64,000 nt of DNA, taken from Zanthoxylum bungeanum. Taxonomy: Eukaryota; Streptophyta; Magnoliopsida; Sapindales; Rutaceae. Within the stretch, counting starts at the first letter, position 1, and each line of letters starts with the position of its first letter. The DNA lies in NCBI GenBank assembly GCA_019454045.1, contig SKCR01031836.1:62001-126000 (forward strand), given 5' to 3'. Of this stretch, positions 45,749 to 56,994 are shown in pieces. Below the pieces are notes generated by a model. That model was not told the origin of the DNA, ran no database searches, and saw only the letters and a list, made by a program, of their open reading frames with translations. The position numbers and the translations under genes are program-made.

Positions 45749-47695
45749 TGTTGGGTCTCTAAGATCAATCCCAAGGATCTATAAGCATGTAAAATATGTG
45801 AATACTCAAAGGAATATAGCGGAAATATACTCACATTGATCGGTTGGATGTAGGTGGGAAGTTCAAAAATTCTTCCTTTGAAGTTGCTCTAAGCTCCTCT
45901 TGATTTGTATGTTGAAGCTCCAAGCTTGAAGAATGAGATTCCAAACTCTTGGGAAAGGTTTCCCTATCACCTTTGTATGATACTTTAAGTGCTAGCTTTG
46001 GAAGAAAATGCAACAAAATCTTCCTATTCTCCTTTGTGACTCTCGGTAAAATGAAAGCAAAAGGGAGGGAGAGAGGCTCGGCTTTGGAGAGGAAAAGAGA
46101 GTGAAAATTTGCTAAGTCAAAAATGATTTTCAAAAATCAAAGACATATACCAAACCTTACTTAGTAAAATGTCTTTCACTTTTCAAGATTGTGTAAGAAA
46201 CAAGTTACCATCAAATCTACACTAACTTACATCACCATAAAGCTAAATGACTGACTAGTGATGTGACTTGATGTGACTTGTGGGCCCCACTTTAATTCAA
46301 AATCCGAGTGGGCCCGCAAACACATTCCGGGCTCGGGTTCGTTAATTCGAATTAACGAATTTTCCGTTGCGACTTAATTAAATAAGATTTAATTAAATAA
46401 TTATGCCTATCAAAATTACTATTAAATTCGCTCGCAAATTAATTCTAAATTAATTCGTTCGCCCGAATTAAAATCCAATTTTAATTCGTTATGAAATCTA
46501 ATTTCATTTAATATATCGAATATATTATTTAATCGATTAATTCTGAATTAATCGTTCTCTCTCTTCTATTTGAATTTTATCTCAGATAAATTCTCGCCGT
46601 AATTAATCCTAGATTAATTTTCTCTCTTTTAATTAATCCCAGATTAATTATATTCGAGTCATACGTCATCGATGAATCTTCGGGAAGCGACCCATGGGAT
46701 CCCTGGATATGTTGGCAGTAAATCCGGTCGTCGGACTATCCGAACACGTGCGTACCCGGTACCACGTTCTTACCGATTTACGAGACATGGTTGGCATCTA
46801 GCAAAGCGCAGTGCCTACCCAATTCTCCAGAAATATTCTTTAAGGGATATATAATCTATAATAGGGGTAGTATACGTAGTATTGCGTATTGCGATCCAGT
46901 ATCAAATGTCACATGCAAGGCCTGGGGCTGGAATAGTGTTTGCCCCGTATGAAGCATATATCGGATCACAAGCAACTAGTCTCTATAATCGGATAATCAT
47001 GACCTTGTCATATTATCCCGATAGTTGTAACATAATAGAGAACCAGTTTTGTATCCCTGAGTGATCATCATCTCTATATGACTGAAGTGATACTTCTGTC
47101 TTGACATCACACCCAATACACTACGATTCTCAATAAACCCAGAAGAGACGTACACAGAACCTGTTAAAGTCCCGGACGACCAAAACCAAAGCGTATTGAT
47201 TGTCGCAAGTATTAGCGATGCAAGTCTCAGGTTAAGACCAAATAAACCTACCCTGAATCGGATTCTCATAGACACATAGTCATACTACCAATGGAATTCC
47301 GAGGGGTCTATCCAGAGCGAAGTTGTTTCTGTACCAATCGGAAAACACAACCTGCTATCACACTTGCATAAGCATCCAATACTTAAATATATGAGAACTA
47401 TGTTGTTACGCTTCCATAACACGCACAAGTACAATACTAGTCTATTCCGCATTATCGATGTCCAGTCTCGATAATACTACGACTAAGGATATTTAATGAT
47501 TATAATCTTTGTGGATTGATATCGTCTCATATCTTATAATCCGGAACTAATCATAAGGACTTTTATCATTTATATATACAAGTAATCTAATTACAAAATG
47601 ATAAAATACCAATTTACATTGTCACATAGTTAATTTGTACAAAAACCACAATGTCTTTTACAAATAGTGACGCTATGGGTCATAATTATTCAACA
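45749..47695 (-). repeat. CopA 3' LTR, complete (1947 bp)
   Basis: Minus sense TGTTGAATAAT to CCCAACA. Contains the family I palindrome string at about 46338-46660 and the CGGATAGTCCG motif near 46734. Frames 46672-46854 and 46997-47275 belong to the LTR and have no protein features. Confidence 0.9.
46338..46660. other. Palindrome string in the CopA LTR, including a perfect 22-base palindrome
   Basis: TTCGTTAATTC followed by its exact complement (46338-46359). Then pairs around TAG, TGG, TCG or A centres in the same order as CopF: AATTAATTT/AAATTAATT, GAATTAAAAT/ATTTTAATTC, CGATTAATTC/GAATTAATCG, AATTAATC/GATTAATT. Confidence 0.85.
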
Positions 47696-47706
47696 ATCTC
47701 CCACTT
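47696..47706 (-). promoter_or_regulatory. CopA polypurine tract
   Basis: Minus-strand AAGTGGGAGAT immediately before the 3' LTR; same in CopF. Confidence 0.8.
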
Positions 47707-47709
47707 GGC

Positions 47710-48486
47710 CTATAGCCAGTCACTCAAGTATCTAACACCTAAACTATGTACATGTCGCTCAAACTTTTGCTGAGGAATAGCTTTCGTCAGCAGATCTGCA
47801 ATGTTGTCCTCTGATGCGACCTTCTCGATCTTCACATCGCCATGATGTATGATCTCACGAATCAGATGGAAACGTCGAAGAACATGCTTGGATCATTGAT
47901 GAGACCGCAGTTCCTTAGCCTGCGCTATAGCCCCGTTATTATCACAATACAATGGAACGGGCTCAGCTGCTAACGGAACTACTCCTAATCCAATTAGGAA
48001 TTTACGGATCCAAACTGCCTATTTTGCTGCTTCAGCTGCAACAATATACCTCGCTTCTATTGTTGAATCGGTAACAGTCTCTTGCTTGGAAGATTTCCAA
48101 CTTACTGCTCCGTTGTTCAAACAAAATGTGTACCCGGATTGTGACTTACAGTCATCTTTATCGGTTTGGAAACTTGTATCGGTATACCCAGTTACCTCAA
48201 GTTCTCCATCTCCATAGATTAAGAAAGCATTCTTAGTTCGTCTAAGATACTTAAGGATATTCTTAACCGCCATCCAGTGACCATCACCTGGATCGGCCTG
48301 ATAGCAACTACACATGCTCAAAGAATACGAGACATCAGGTCGCGTACATATCATGGCATACATGATCGATCCGACTGCTGAAGCGAACATGATCCGACTC
48401 ATGTTGTCTCTCTCATCTTGAGTTTTAGGACACATGTCCTTAGATAGAGTGAAACCATGTGACACTGACAACAGTCCACTCTTATA
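47710..48486 (-). pseudogene. pol: CopA RNase H
   Basis: From the RT end (MSRIMFASAVGSIMYAM, RPDVSYSLSMC) to RNase H with GYTDTSFQTDKDDCKSQSGY, SWKSSKQETVTDSTIEARY, CDNNGAIAQAKE and the terminal DLLTKAIPQQ, ending at TAG (47710-47712). Internal stops at 48487 (start side), 48019 and in SHQ-stop-SKH near 47893, the last consistent with CGA to TGA. Confidence 0.9.
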
Positions 48487-49250
48487 CTATTCCATGTTGA
48501 ATCTCTTCAACACTTTGTCAATATATGTATTCTGGGATAGTCCAAGCAACTTTCTAGATCTATCCCGGTAGATCTTTATTCCTAGAATAAAGGCTGCTTC
48601 TCCCAGATCTTTCATGTAGAATTTTAATGAAAGCCAAGCTTTCACCAATTGTAGCATGGGAATATTATTGCCAATAAGCAATACAACATCAATATAAAGG
48701 ATAATAAATGTAAGTGTGCTCCCATTAACCTTCTTATATACACAAGGATCGTCCTCGTTTTGAACGAAATCATATTCTTTTATGATCTCATCAAAACGTT
48801 GGTTACAAGAACGCAATGGTTGCTTCAATCCATAAATGGATCGATTTAACTTGCAAACCTTGTCTGCATATTTTGGTACGACAAAACCGTCAGGCTGTTG
48901 CATATAAACATCCTTCAAAAGGTTTCCGTTAAGGAAAGTGGTTTTGACGTCCATCTGCCATATCTCGTAATCAAAATATGCAGCAATAGCAAGCATTATC
49001 CGAATGGATTTAATCATGGCAACAGGTGAAAAAGTTTCATCGTAATCGACACCATGTCGTTGACGATACCCTTTCGCTACAAGCCTAGCTTTGTATATTT
49101 GTACGTTGCCATCCATGGCGGTCTTCCTCTTGAAGACCCATTTACAACCAATAGGTTTTACGCCTTCTGGTGCATCAACCAGTGTCCAAACTTGTTGGTT
49201 TACATGGAATCCAATTCGGACTTCATGGCATTTTGCCACAAATCGGAGTC
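48487..49250 (-). pseudogene. pol: CopA reverse transcriptase with a damaged active site
   Basis: Long uninterrupted frame: VWTLVDAPEGVKPIGCKWV, KARLVAKGYRQ, FSPVAMIKSIRI, WQMDVKTTFLNG, QQPDGF, CKLNRSIYGLKQ, then LYIDVVLLIGN. The Y-x-D-D motif has become Y-I-D-V, so one catalytic Asp is gone while the frame stays open. Later blocks DLGEAAFILGIKIYRD and GLSQNTYIDKVLKRF are preserved. Confidence 0.92.
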
Positions 49251-50441
49251 GATACCCTGTATTGCTTCCTCATACGTAGCCGGTTCGTCTTCCTCAATAA
49301 GATTAATATCCACATGAGGTGAGATCAAAAACCCATACCTCTCAGGTTTTTTTCTGACTCTCTCCGACCTATGCAGTTCTTGTGTATACGAAGATTGTGG
49401 TACAGTCTCATCCCTGATGAAATGTTCATGTTCCATTAAGGATTCTATGCCAGGAATAGTATCACTCTGATTTTCATCGAGTTCTACTTTCCTCTCACTA
49501 ACCACTGTATTTAGGAATTCCTTCTCAAAGAAAACCGCATGTAGAGCAACAAATACTTTGTTCTCTCATGGGTTTTAGAAGTAATATCCTTTGGTTTCCC
49601 TAGGATAACCTACAAATAGACACTTATCTGATTTGGGTTCAAGTTTGGTACCATCCAAACGTTTAACGTATGCCCAGCAACCCCAAATCATCAGGAATGA
49701 GAAACCCGGTTTCTTTCCTGTCCATATCTCATACGGAGTCTGTTGAACAGACTTTGACGGAACCTTATTCAAAATAAGTATTGCACTGTTCAATGCATAT
49801 CCCCAAAAGGAAATAGGTAGGTCTGTGCGACTCATCATCGACCTTACCATGTCTAATAAAGTTCGGTTTCTCCGTTCGGACACACTATTTAATTGCGGTG
49901 TTCCGTGAGGAGTCCACTGTGAAAGAATACCATACTCTTTCAAGTAATCAAGAAACTCATTGCTTAAGTATTCTCCACCACGGTCCGATCGTAATGTTTT
50001 AATACTTTTACCGGTCTATTTTTCTACTTCGTGTCGAAATTCTTTGAATTTCTCAAAGGTTTCCGACTTGTGTCTCATAAGATACACATAACCATAACAC
50101 GATGCATCATTCGTAAAGGTTACGAAGTATTCATATCCACCTCTAGCCTGGCTAGACATGAACCCACATACATCACTATGAACGAGGGCTAACAGTTCGG
50201 TGGCACGTGCACATTTATCGCTAAAAGGTGTTTTAGGCATTTTACCTAATAAACAAGATTCGCAGACGTCATATGAATTTCGATCAAATCCGTCCAAGTA
50301 CCCACTCTTCAAAAGTGTGGATATGCGAGTCTTGTTAATGTGTCCCAGACGACAATGCCACATATAAGTTTCATATTTGTTACTTAATGTAAGCTTTTTG
50401 TTTGTTACATTATATGTTTGAGATTCATTTATATTCAAAAT
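49200..50441 (-). pseudogene. pol: CopA integrase and linker to RT
   Basis: Zinc-binding domain MWHCRLGHIN..VCESCLLGKM; catalytic core with HSDVCG, RSDRGGEY and the E in SVSERRNRTLL; WGYALNSAILILNKVPSKS and GCWAYVKRL follow. The C-terminal linker runs through GIDSDLWQNAMKSELDSM to a frameshift near 49200. Stops at 50016-50018 (EK-stop-T, CAG to TAG), 49575 and 49566. The enzyme inserts element cDNA into chromosomes. Confidence 0.9.
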
Positions 50442-50849
50442 TTAAAGACCATTATTCACATCACCACTGCATATCTTCATATCATTTTTGTACATAAAAC
50501 ACCCAATGTTTCTAAAAATAAAAGTATAGCCACATTGGGCCAACAAAGAAACAGATATAATATTTCTAGTCAAACTAGGTACATAATAACAGTCTGAAAG
50601 ATTTTGTACATGCCCCGAAGGAAGTTCCAAAATATAAGTCCCAATGGCCAAAACAGAGACTCGAGTCTCATTTCCAACGCGGAGGTTAATCTTTCCTGAG
50701 GCCAGTCTCCTGCTAATCTGCAGATCCTGTACATCAGTACATATATGAGTACCACAACCAGAATAAAAAATCCAATTTTTAAAACTATAAGTAGACATGT
50801 TTATTTCTATAACAAACATATCTGAAGCCGTTGCCTTGGCCGCTTTGAT
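50442..50849 (-). pseudogene. pol: CopA protease with the catalytic Asp replaced
   Basis: The frame follows gag after one stop. The active-site stretch reads KNWIFYSGCGTHIC where copia proteases have W-I-L-D-S/T-G, so Asp is Tyr (GAT to TAT). The rest is well kept (RVGNETRVSVLAIGTYIL, LSDCYYVPSLTRNIISVS). The stop at 50442-50444 precedes integrase in the same frame. Confidence 0.88.
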
Positions 50850-51668
50850 TTACTTCATGTGCGCCTTGTACTCACGGCAGTCACGCTTCCAATGACCCTG
50901 TTTTCCACACTGCAGGCATACATCTTGGGATTTGTCTTTTGCCTTCCCAGAAGACTTTGACGATTTGGCCTTGCCCTTCTTCTTCTTCTTCTTCTTTACA
51001 CCTCCAGTTGCCTTGGGCCAAGCCCTCGGAGATTGAGATGCTGAAGCGAAGTGCGCCTCGCGCTTTTTGCCCTTCAATAGCTCTTTTTCTGCTTTACGCA
51101 GTACTGCCATCAACTCTCCAAGGGTATGGTATTGGTTCATCATATTGTAGTTCATGATGAACCCGCTCTAGCTGTCAGGAAGAGACTGCAAGATCAAATC
51201 TATAGAAGTCTCAACCTCAAAGGTTATGCCTAGTTGACCTAGCTGTTCAATGTCAGCAATCATCTGCGACACATGGTGCTCAACAGATGAACCCTCTGAC
51301 ATTCGAGAGTGAAAGAGCTTTTTCTGCAAGTCATACCTTTGCGATCTAAATATAGATCGATGAAGGTACTTTAATTTTGCCATCATAGTATAGGGATCCA
51401 ATTTCTTATTTTGTCGATGAAATTGAGCGGTCATCACAGCGAGCATGACGGATTGAACAGTTGAGTTGTCATCGCTATGAGTCTTCCAAAGCTCAAGCTC
51501 AAGCGGCTGCTCATTTCCGGGCTTAGGCCCAAGAGGTCTCTCTATCGTGTAGAGCATCCTCTCAGCCCTCAGGACAATCCTGAGGTTCATATCCCAGTCA
51601 GGAAAGTTCGCGCCATTAAAGACATTTTTGCCCATGATAATGTCTCTAACCCCGATCTTTCCAGTCAT
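50850..51668 (-). pseudogene. gag: CopA gag
   Basis: MTGKIGVRDIIMGKNVFNG start; gag core FPDWDMNLRIVLRAE, LDPYTMMAKLKYLH, KKLFHSRMSEGSSVEHHV, LQSLPDS, stop TAG at 51168-51170 (probably from TGG). In the same frame follow SGFIMNYNM, an alkaline Lys/Ser stretch and a zinc knuckle CLQCGKQGHWKRDC. The frame ends at TAA 50850-50852. About 273 residues, normal for copia gag. Confidence 0.92.
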
Positions 51669-53850
51669 CTTAATTGCAATAGTCTAACTATTCAATTAAC
51701 GATATTTGGGTACATTCCAACTGTTTCAAGAAAAATAATAAAATATTAGTCCAACTAATAAATATATAATTGACGAAATAATTTAAAAGCGCGTATTTGG
51801 CAAGTATTTGAACAAAATTGCAAATTCAATACTAGCCTCCCACTATTTTTCGGCGAGCCTCTAACCCTCTGTTGAGTACTCGGGAAACCTAATTTCCTAG
51901 TGGGCTAGGATCCCGTTAAATAACACACAACATTGACTTTGGCCAACAAGTTGTATGATATTTAACGAGGTAGATCTCTAAGATCAATTTGATCTCATCC
52001 AATTCCTAGATCCGGTAGGTGGACCTCCAAGTCCGAAACATATATACAATATATATGCCAATATATCCAATATATTTTCCTAACCTTTTCCTCTGAATCA
52101 ACTAAGCCTTGGCTTTGGCTCAACAAGCGTAATGATTCCAGTTAAGCGGGACCCATTGACTTTGGAAAGCTTCGTAATCGATGTCGATGAACAAGAAGTG
52201 ATCTTGATTTTGGCCAACAAATCACAACTTGGCCAAGACATGCGATATGGAATAAAGCCTTCATGATTCAAACACATCCGCGATGGACAAAGGTCTTGAC
52301 TTTGGCCAACAAACCAATGCCAATCTTGGATCTTGAGAATGAATCACTCAATGGAAGGAAAACGCTTAATATTTGTTGAGGGTTTTTCGCGTAATTGGCA
52401 ACCATTTATTTATCTTTGATTAGGTCTCATCATACACCCTTAAGCATGCATTCTAAAAGCATAATAAAGCGCGATAAATAAAATAATAAGGATATGCGGA
52501 TGGATATCTCACAAATTGTTCCTAGAACAAATCACTCCATTTCCTCTCCCCGGCTATCACTATTCTAACTTCTACCCAATTACATAATACAATAAAGAAA
52601 CCTCATTACATTGAGGGGAATTGGTGCGAAGAGAATTACAAAGAATCGAGAGATAAAGGCTGGACACGCATGTCCAATCCAATTTAATAAATTCTAAATT
52701 TATTACAACAATTTCCAAAATTGCCCTCACCCATCTAATATCCAACCAATATACATTATTCATACAATACATCAATGTATTCACACAAAGCATGTTATTC
52801 AATCAATCTAATCCAATTAATTAATATTTGAATTAAGTGATCATCCAATGTTCAAACAACAATTTGATTTGCGCGAGTCCAACTCGTTTGAGAAAAAGTA
52901 CTCAAAGTACGAATTCTTGAATTATATCGAACTACAATTTTAAATCCAATTTAATTTGTATTCAATACTAATTCTTTATTTAATTCTAAATTAAATAATT
53001 ACACTTTTAATGTGCCTTTACGACTTAGATTCTAAATCTAATCTTAATGGGTCTCAAAGCCCAATTAACATCCAATGTCAATTAATCAAAGTCCAATGAA
53101 TTTCAATTAATTTCTTAAGGCATGGACTTTGGCAACCAAAGCCCAATAAGGAATCACTCTTTGCAACAAAATTAATTTTGGCCCATTAGGCCCAATTAAT
53201 TATTTAAAGGCCCATTAGTTATATTTGGACTTAATGGAATGGTTTTAGGCCCAATTTGGATCCAATCCAATTGTCCTAAACCAACTTGGCCCAACCAAGC
53301 CCATTAGGCCCAAATACAACAATTTTAGCCCAATTCCAAATTAAGCCCAAATTAATTAAATTCTAATATTCTAAATTTCACAATTTAATTAATTAAAGTG
53401 TATAACCATAATTAATTATTTAAATTAACATTTCCAAAATATCAATTTACATAAATAATCATGATTTATTATGTTCAATTAATGTCCAACACAATTGAAA
53501 CAAAATCAACTCATTTACATGCTCTATATGTCACGGCAATATGTATTTTTTTCTCATTAATTTTGATTTCAATCCAATTAAATCACAAATCAATTTATCC
53601 ATTCATTTTAAACTCATCCAATGGTCCAAAAATCAAAATCACCATGACATTAGGGTTCATGTTACATTCAGCCCAGCCTAGCAATTTGGGGAAAATTAAT
53701 CCAATTACTTTTTTATAAAATTGATCATGCATGACTCTAAGTTAACATTATCTAAGCATACTCAAACAAACAATTTGATTAAATCATGCTAAAATCAAAA
53801 GTACCCAAATTCAAGATTAAAAACCCTAATTCAATTTCATGCTTAAATAG
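51669..53850 (-). other. CopA leader, 2.2 kb, with repeated TTGACTTTGGCCAACAA and GGCCCA motifs
   Basis: No credible gene (frames at 52572-52802 and 53461-53718 lack features). TTGACTTTGGCCAACAA or close variants lie at 51933, 52109, 52154, 52204, 52296 and 53121. At 53160-53350 at least eight GGCCCA/AGCCCAA motifs cluster. The first 0.5 kb after the primer site is shared with CopD (63482-64000). Confidence 0.7.
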
Positions 53851-53862
53851 GCTCTGATGCCA
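53851..53862 (-). promoter_or_regulatory. CopA primer-binding site
   Basis: Minus-strand TGGCATCAGAGC, one base from the tRNA-iMet complement, one base from the LTR end. Confidence 0.8.
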
Positions 53863-53863
53863 T

Positions 53864-54077
53864 TGTTGGGTCTCTAAGATCAATACCAAGGATCTATAAG
53901 CATGTAAAAGGTGTGAAAAATCAAAGGAATATAGCGGAAATATACTCACATTGATCGGTTAGATGTATGTGGGAAGTTCAAAAATTCCTCATTTGAAATT
54001 GCTCCAAGCTCCTCTTGATTTGTATGTTGAAGCTCGAAGCTTGAAGAATGAGATTCTAAACTCTTGGGAAAGGTTTC
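53864..54077 (-). repeat. CopA 5' LTR, last 214 bases
   Basis: Matches 45749-45962 of the 3' LTR and stops at AAGGTTTC where the G4 LTR begins with TGTAGGC. The remainder of this LTR is not found in the window. Confidence 0.88.
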
Positions 54078-54676
54078 TGTAGGCACTGCATTTTTGCATA
54101 TAAGTCCCGATGATGAGCCTCATATGGAGGCACTACTCTTTAAGTTGCGGAAGTCGCGGGAAACGGACGTCGGAAGGGAGAAGTCAGAAATCAATACCTT
54201 GTTGGATTTAATTCGTTTGCTTAGCTTCGGGTTTGCTCATTGGACCTCTGTTTTATAATTTACCCTCGGCCCAAACCTACACCAAGCAACACACCCAAGC
54301 CCACACACCACCAAGCCACACACCAAGCCCACCAAAAGAACCAAAACACACGCCCAAAAGGACCAACCACACGCCCATCTCCTCCAAAATAACAAATCCA
54401 CACAATAAAATCATGTTTAAATCTAATCAAATCACCTTCCCGAATTAAAAGAATCAAATTAAATCACCTTCCCGAATTAAAAGAATCAAATCAAATCTCA
54501 TAAATCACATTCCTAATTAAATTAAATCACATGCCTAAACTAAATCAAATCAAATCAAATCAAATTACCTTCCTAAATTGAAGAGATCCTTTCATTATGA
54601 CACAAAAATTAAACATTCCCCCATAATTACACAATCTCTGTTTTCCTACCCGTATAAGGTAAACCCAACTCTCTCC

Positions 54677-54684
54677 TATAAAAA
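54677..54684 (+). promoter_or_regulatory. TATA box of the G4 LTR
   Basis: TATAAAAA in TCTCTCCTATAAAAAGAAGC. Confidence 0.65.
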
Positions 54685-55991
54685 GAAGCATAAACCAAAC
54701 CTTAGAACCCCTAGAACATTCACGCAAAAAGCAAAGAAATTCCCCATGCCATTGCCGTGAACACACTGCCCTAAAATCTCTCCCCATTGATGCCAAACTA
54801 CACCCAACAAACAGCCTTACATTGCCGCATAAACCCAACCAGAAACTGTCCCATATTACCGCAAATCCCAGCCAGAAAATAGTCTTTAAATTCACGCCAA
54901 ACTGTCCCTTGCAACCATTAAAAACTGCACTGAAAATCAGCCCTGCAACCACCAAAAATTGCACTGAAAATCAGCCCTCTATTCACCGCACAAATAGCCC
55001 CAAAACACCTCATATTCACCGTAAAACAGTCCCCAAACTGCACCCTTAAACCATAAAAAACGGCACTCCAAAACACCTCTTAAATTCCTAAACACTACAC
55101 TCTAAAATACCCATTCATCACCAAAAAAAAATTGCACTTCAAAACAGCAACAAAAACAGCAGAAATAGCAGTCCAAAATAGCGAGGCAATGAAGAAAAAC
55201 AACGAACCAGCGAATCAGAAAAGTTGCGGACCATCAACCCTTCCGACAACCGCGAAACGCACTTCCAAGAGGTGACTTAAGAGGTTAGACCTGAGGGCAC
55301 CCATTTATCTATTCCCGTTCTTTTTTTATTTATTATTTATTAGTAATTATTTACATGTGAATTGTTGATTTATGTATGTTGTGGCCATGGGATGAGTGAT
55401 TTTTTGCTATCTCTCGTGGTATATTGGATGGAAACCCGGACATAAATTATGTTGCCAAATCCGAATAGACGGTAGTGTGGTCTGAACTCGGGATACAATT
55501 CCACGTACCACTTGAGAAACGCACATATTTTGTTCATCTAATCTTGTGTTTATTCATTATTTATTAGAAATAGTATCTTACTTTTATGCATGATGTAGTG
55601 TTTAGTAGGTTATTTTTATGCATGAGTTAGTTGTTTAGCATATTATTTGTCTTAGTTATTCCTTTCGTGTTAGGAACTTAATTATATCTCCGCTAAGATT
55701 ATGTTTAGATTATTATTCATTTATATCGCCATGTTTATCAATTTAATGCGTTCATGAGATTGTGTGCTTGCCGTTATTTCGACTTACTTTTATACATGCA
55801 AACTTAGTTATAGGTTTTACTTTTATGTATGCAAATTTAGACATAGTTATTCTTACGTATGTATGTTGCTTAGACTTGGTTAGATTATTGCACAAATCCT
55901 TTCATTACAATTGGCATAAGTAAGGGACCATTCCGAACCCAACGATTTGAGGTCTTCCCTTGCGAGGGGTGAGTGCGGCCTTAAATCATTT

Positions 55992-56018
55992 CCCAGTTCA
56001 CACTAGGTGGTGACTCCA
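55992..56018 (+). promoter_or_regulatory. U5 hairpin and primer-site-like motif, G4
   Basis: CCCAGT (55992-55997), loop TCAC, ACTAGG (56002-56007; one mismatch), then TGGTGACTCCA (56008-56018). Confidence 0.55.
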
Positions 56019-56110
56019 TTATTCTCCGATTTAGTCCTCCACGGGCTACTCCGTACTCCCGACTAGGCCGCTAGCCTAGAACAGCGTCGTCAAGTTCTAT
56101 GTCCTACAGT

Positions 56111-56128
56111 TTAGTGACTCCACTGGGG
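56111..56128 (+). promoter_or_regulatory. G4 primer-binding site, mutated
   Basis: TTAGTGACTCCACTGGGG-type sequence after the LTR; against G1 the changes are C to T, G to A and C to T, all of the cytosine-deamination kind. Confidence 0.7.
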
Positions 56129-56994
56129 ATAGAGAATCGGCCCGAAATAATGCCTTGTAATGTTTGTGATTTTTGTTTTAGTTAACAAAAGGCACTATTA
56201 AATCAAAGGCACTATTAGAGCTAGGTAATGGTTTGGTGTCCTCCTTCATTCAATACCTTTCTATAAGGAAAAGCTGTGAAGGCACCTAGATAATCATTTA
56301 CTCGAAGCTTAACGTGATGGACTAATTTAGAGGACCTATTGTTTATTCATGTCACCAAGGTGATAAGAGCCTAAGAGGCTTGGGTATTTAAGAGAGTTCG
56401 CTCCACCCTCCCTCTGGGGAATCTTCAATAGGAAATCCATTTGACAGTCAGTCATGCACCATAAATCGTTGGCACGTACCTTAAAGTATAAAAAAGGTGT
56501 GCTCACTTGGTCACTCGAACCCTTGAGTGAGGAGTCCTAGTTGTGGGAAATCCTTCGCCAGCGGGAGCCTTTGTCTATACCCCATAAACCCACATGAGAA
56601 CCATAGTCGTAAGATCAATATAAATTATTTCTTTATGCTTGTGTTTGGGACCATCATCATTTGGATTCAATTGGACTTTTTATCATGAGGTATGTCTTAT
56701 GACAATTAAGCCAAGAGCTTCTGAAATACCGATGGGCCGCTTTGTGTTTGGGCCCCGTATCATTTGAAGTTATTTAGCCACGTTATCGCAAAAGTGTAAA
56801 CCTGTTGGGCCTTTTTAAACTAGGACAAGTTTGCACCGCGAAATAGTATGGTTGAATGCTTTGAAATATTAATGGGCTGACTTATATATTTTATGCATTG
56901 CACGCATACATGCTGACTAAAAGTTTTAAAAGACACCATAGATACCCGTTGGGTTAGGGAAGAGGGAAGACTCGTCAAAAATCTGTTAACAAAC
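56129..56994 (+). other. G4 untranslated leader
   Basis: Same order as in G1: GCTAGGTAATGGTTTGG at 56221, then at about 56645-56880 two decayed copies of the TGGGCC..TAAACT..GGACAAG block. No gene. Confidence 0.75.

Larger units (their letters stand above)
45749..54077 (-). mobile_element. CopA: near-complete Ty1/copia element, family I
   Basis: Minus strand, 3' to 5' in window order: 3' LTR, polypurine tract, pol, gag, long leader, primer site, and the last 214 bases of the 5' LTR, cut by G4 at 54078. Gag and pol share one frame with a single frameshift near 49200. Comparing the shared 214 LTR bases by eye gives about 13 differences (6%), so the insertion is not recent. Confidence 0.92.
54078..56107 (+). 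repeat. G4 5' LTR, complete (2030 bp)
   Basis: TGTAGGCACTGC to TGTCCTACA; same type as G3, about half the length of the G1 LTR because the 170-bp array is absent. TATA box at 54677. Frames 54560-54964 (-) and 54822-55049 (+) are A/C-rich shadows. Confidence 0.9.
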
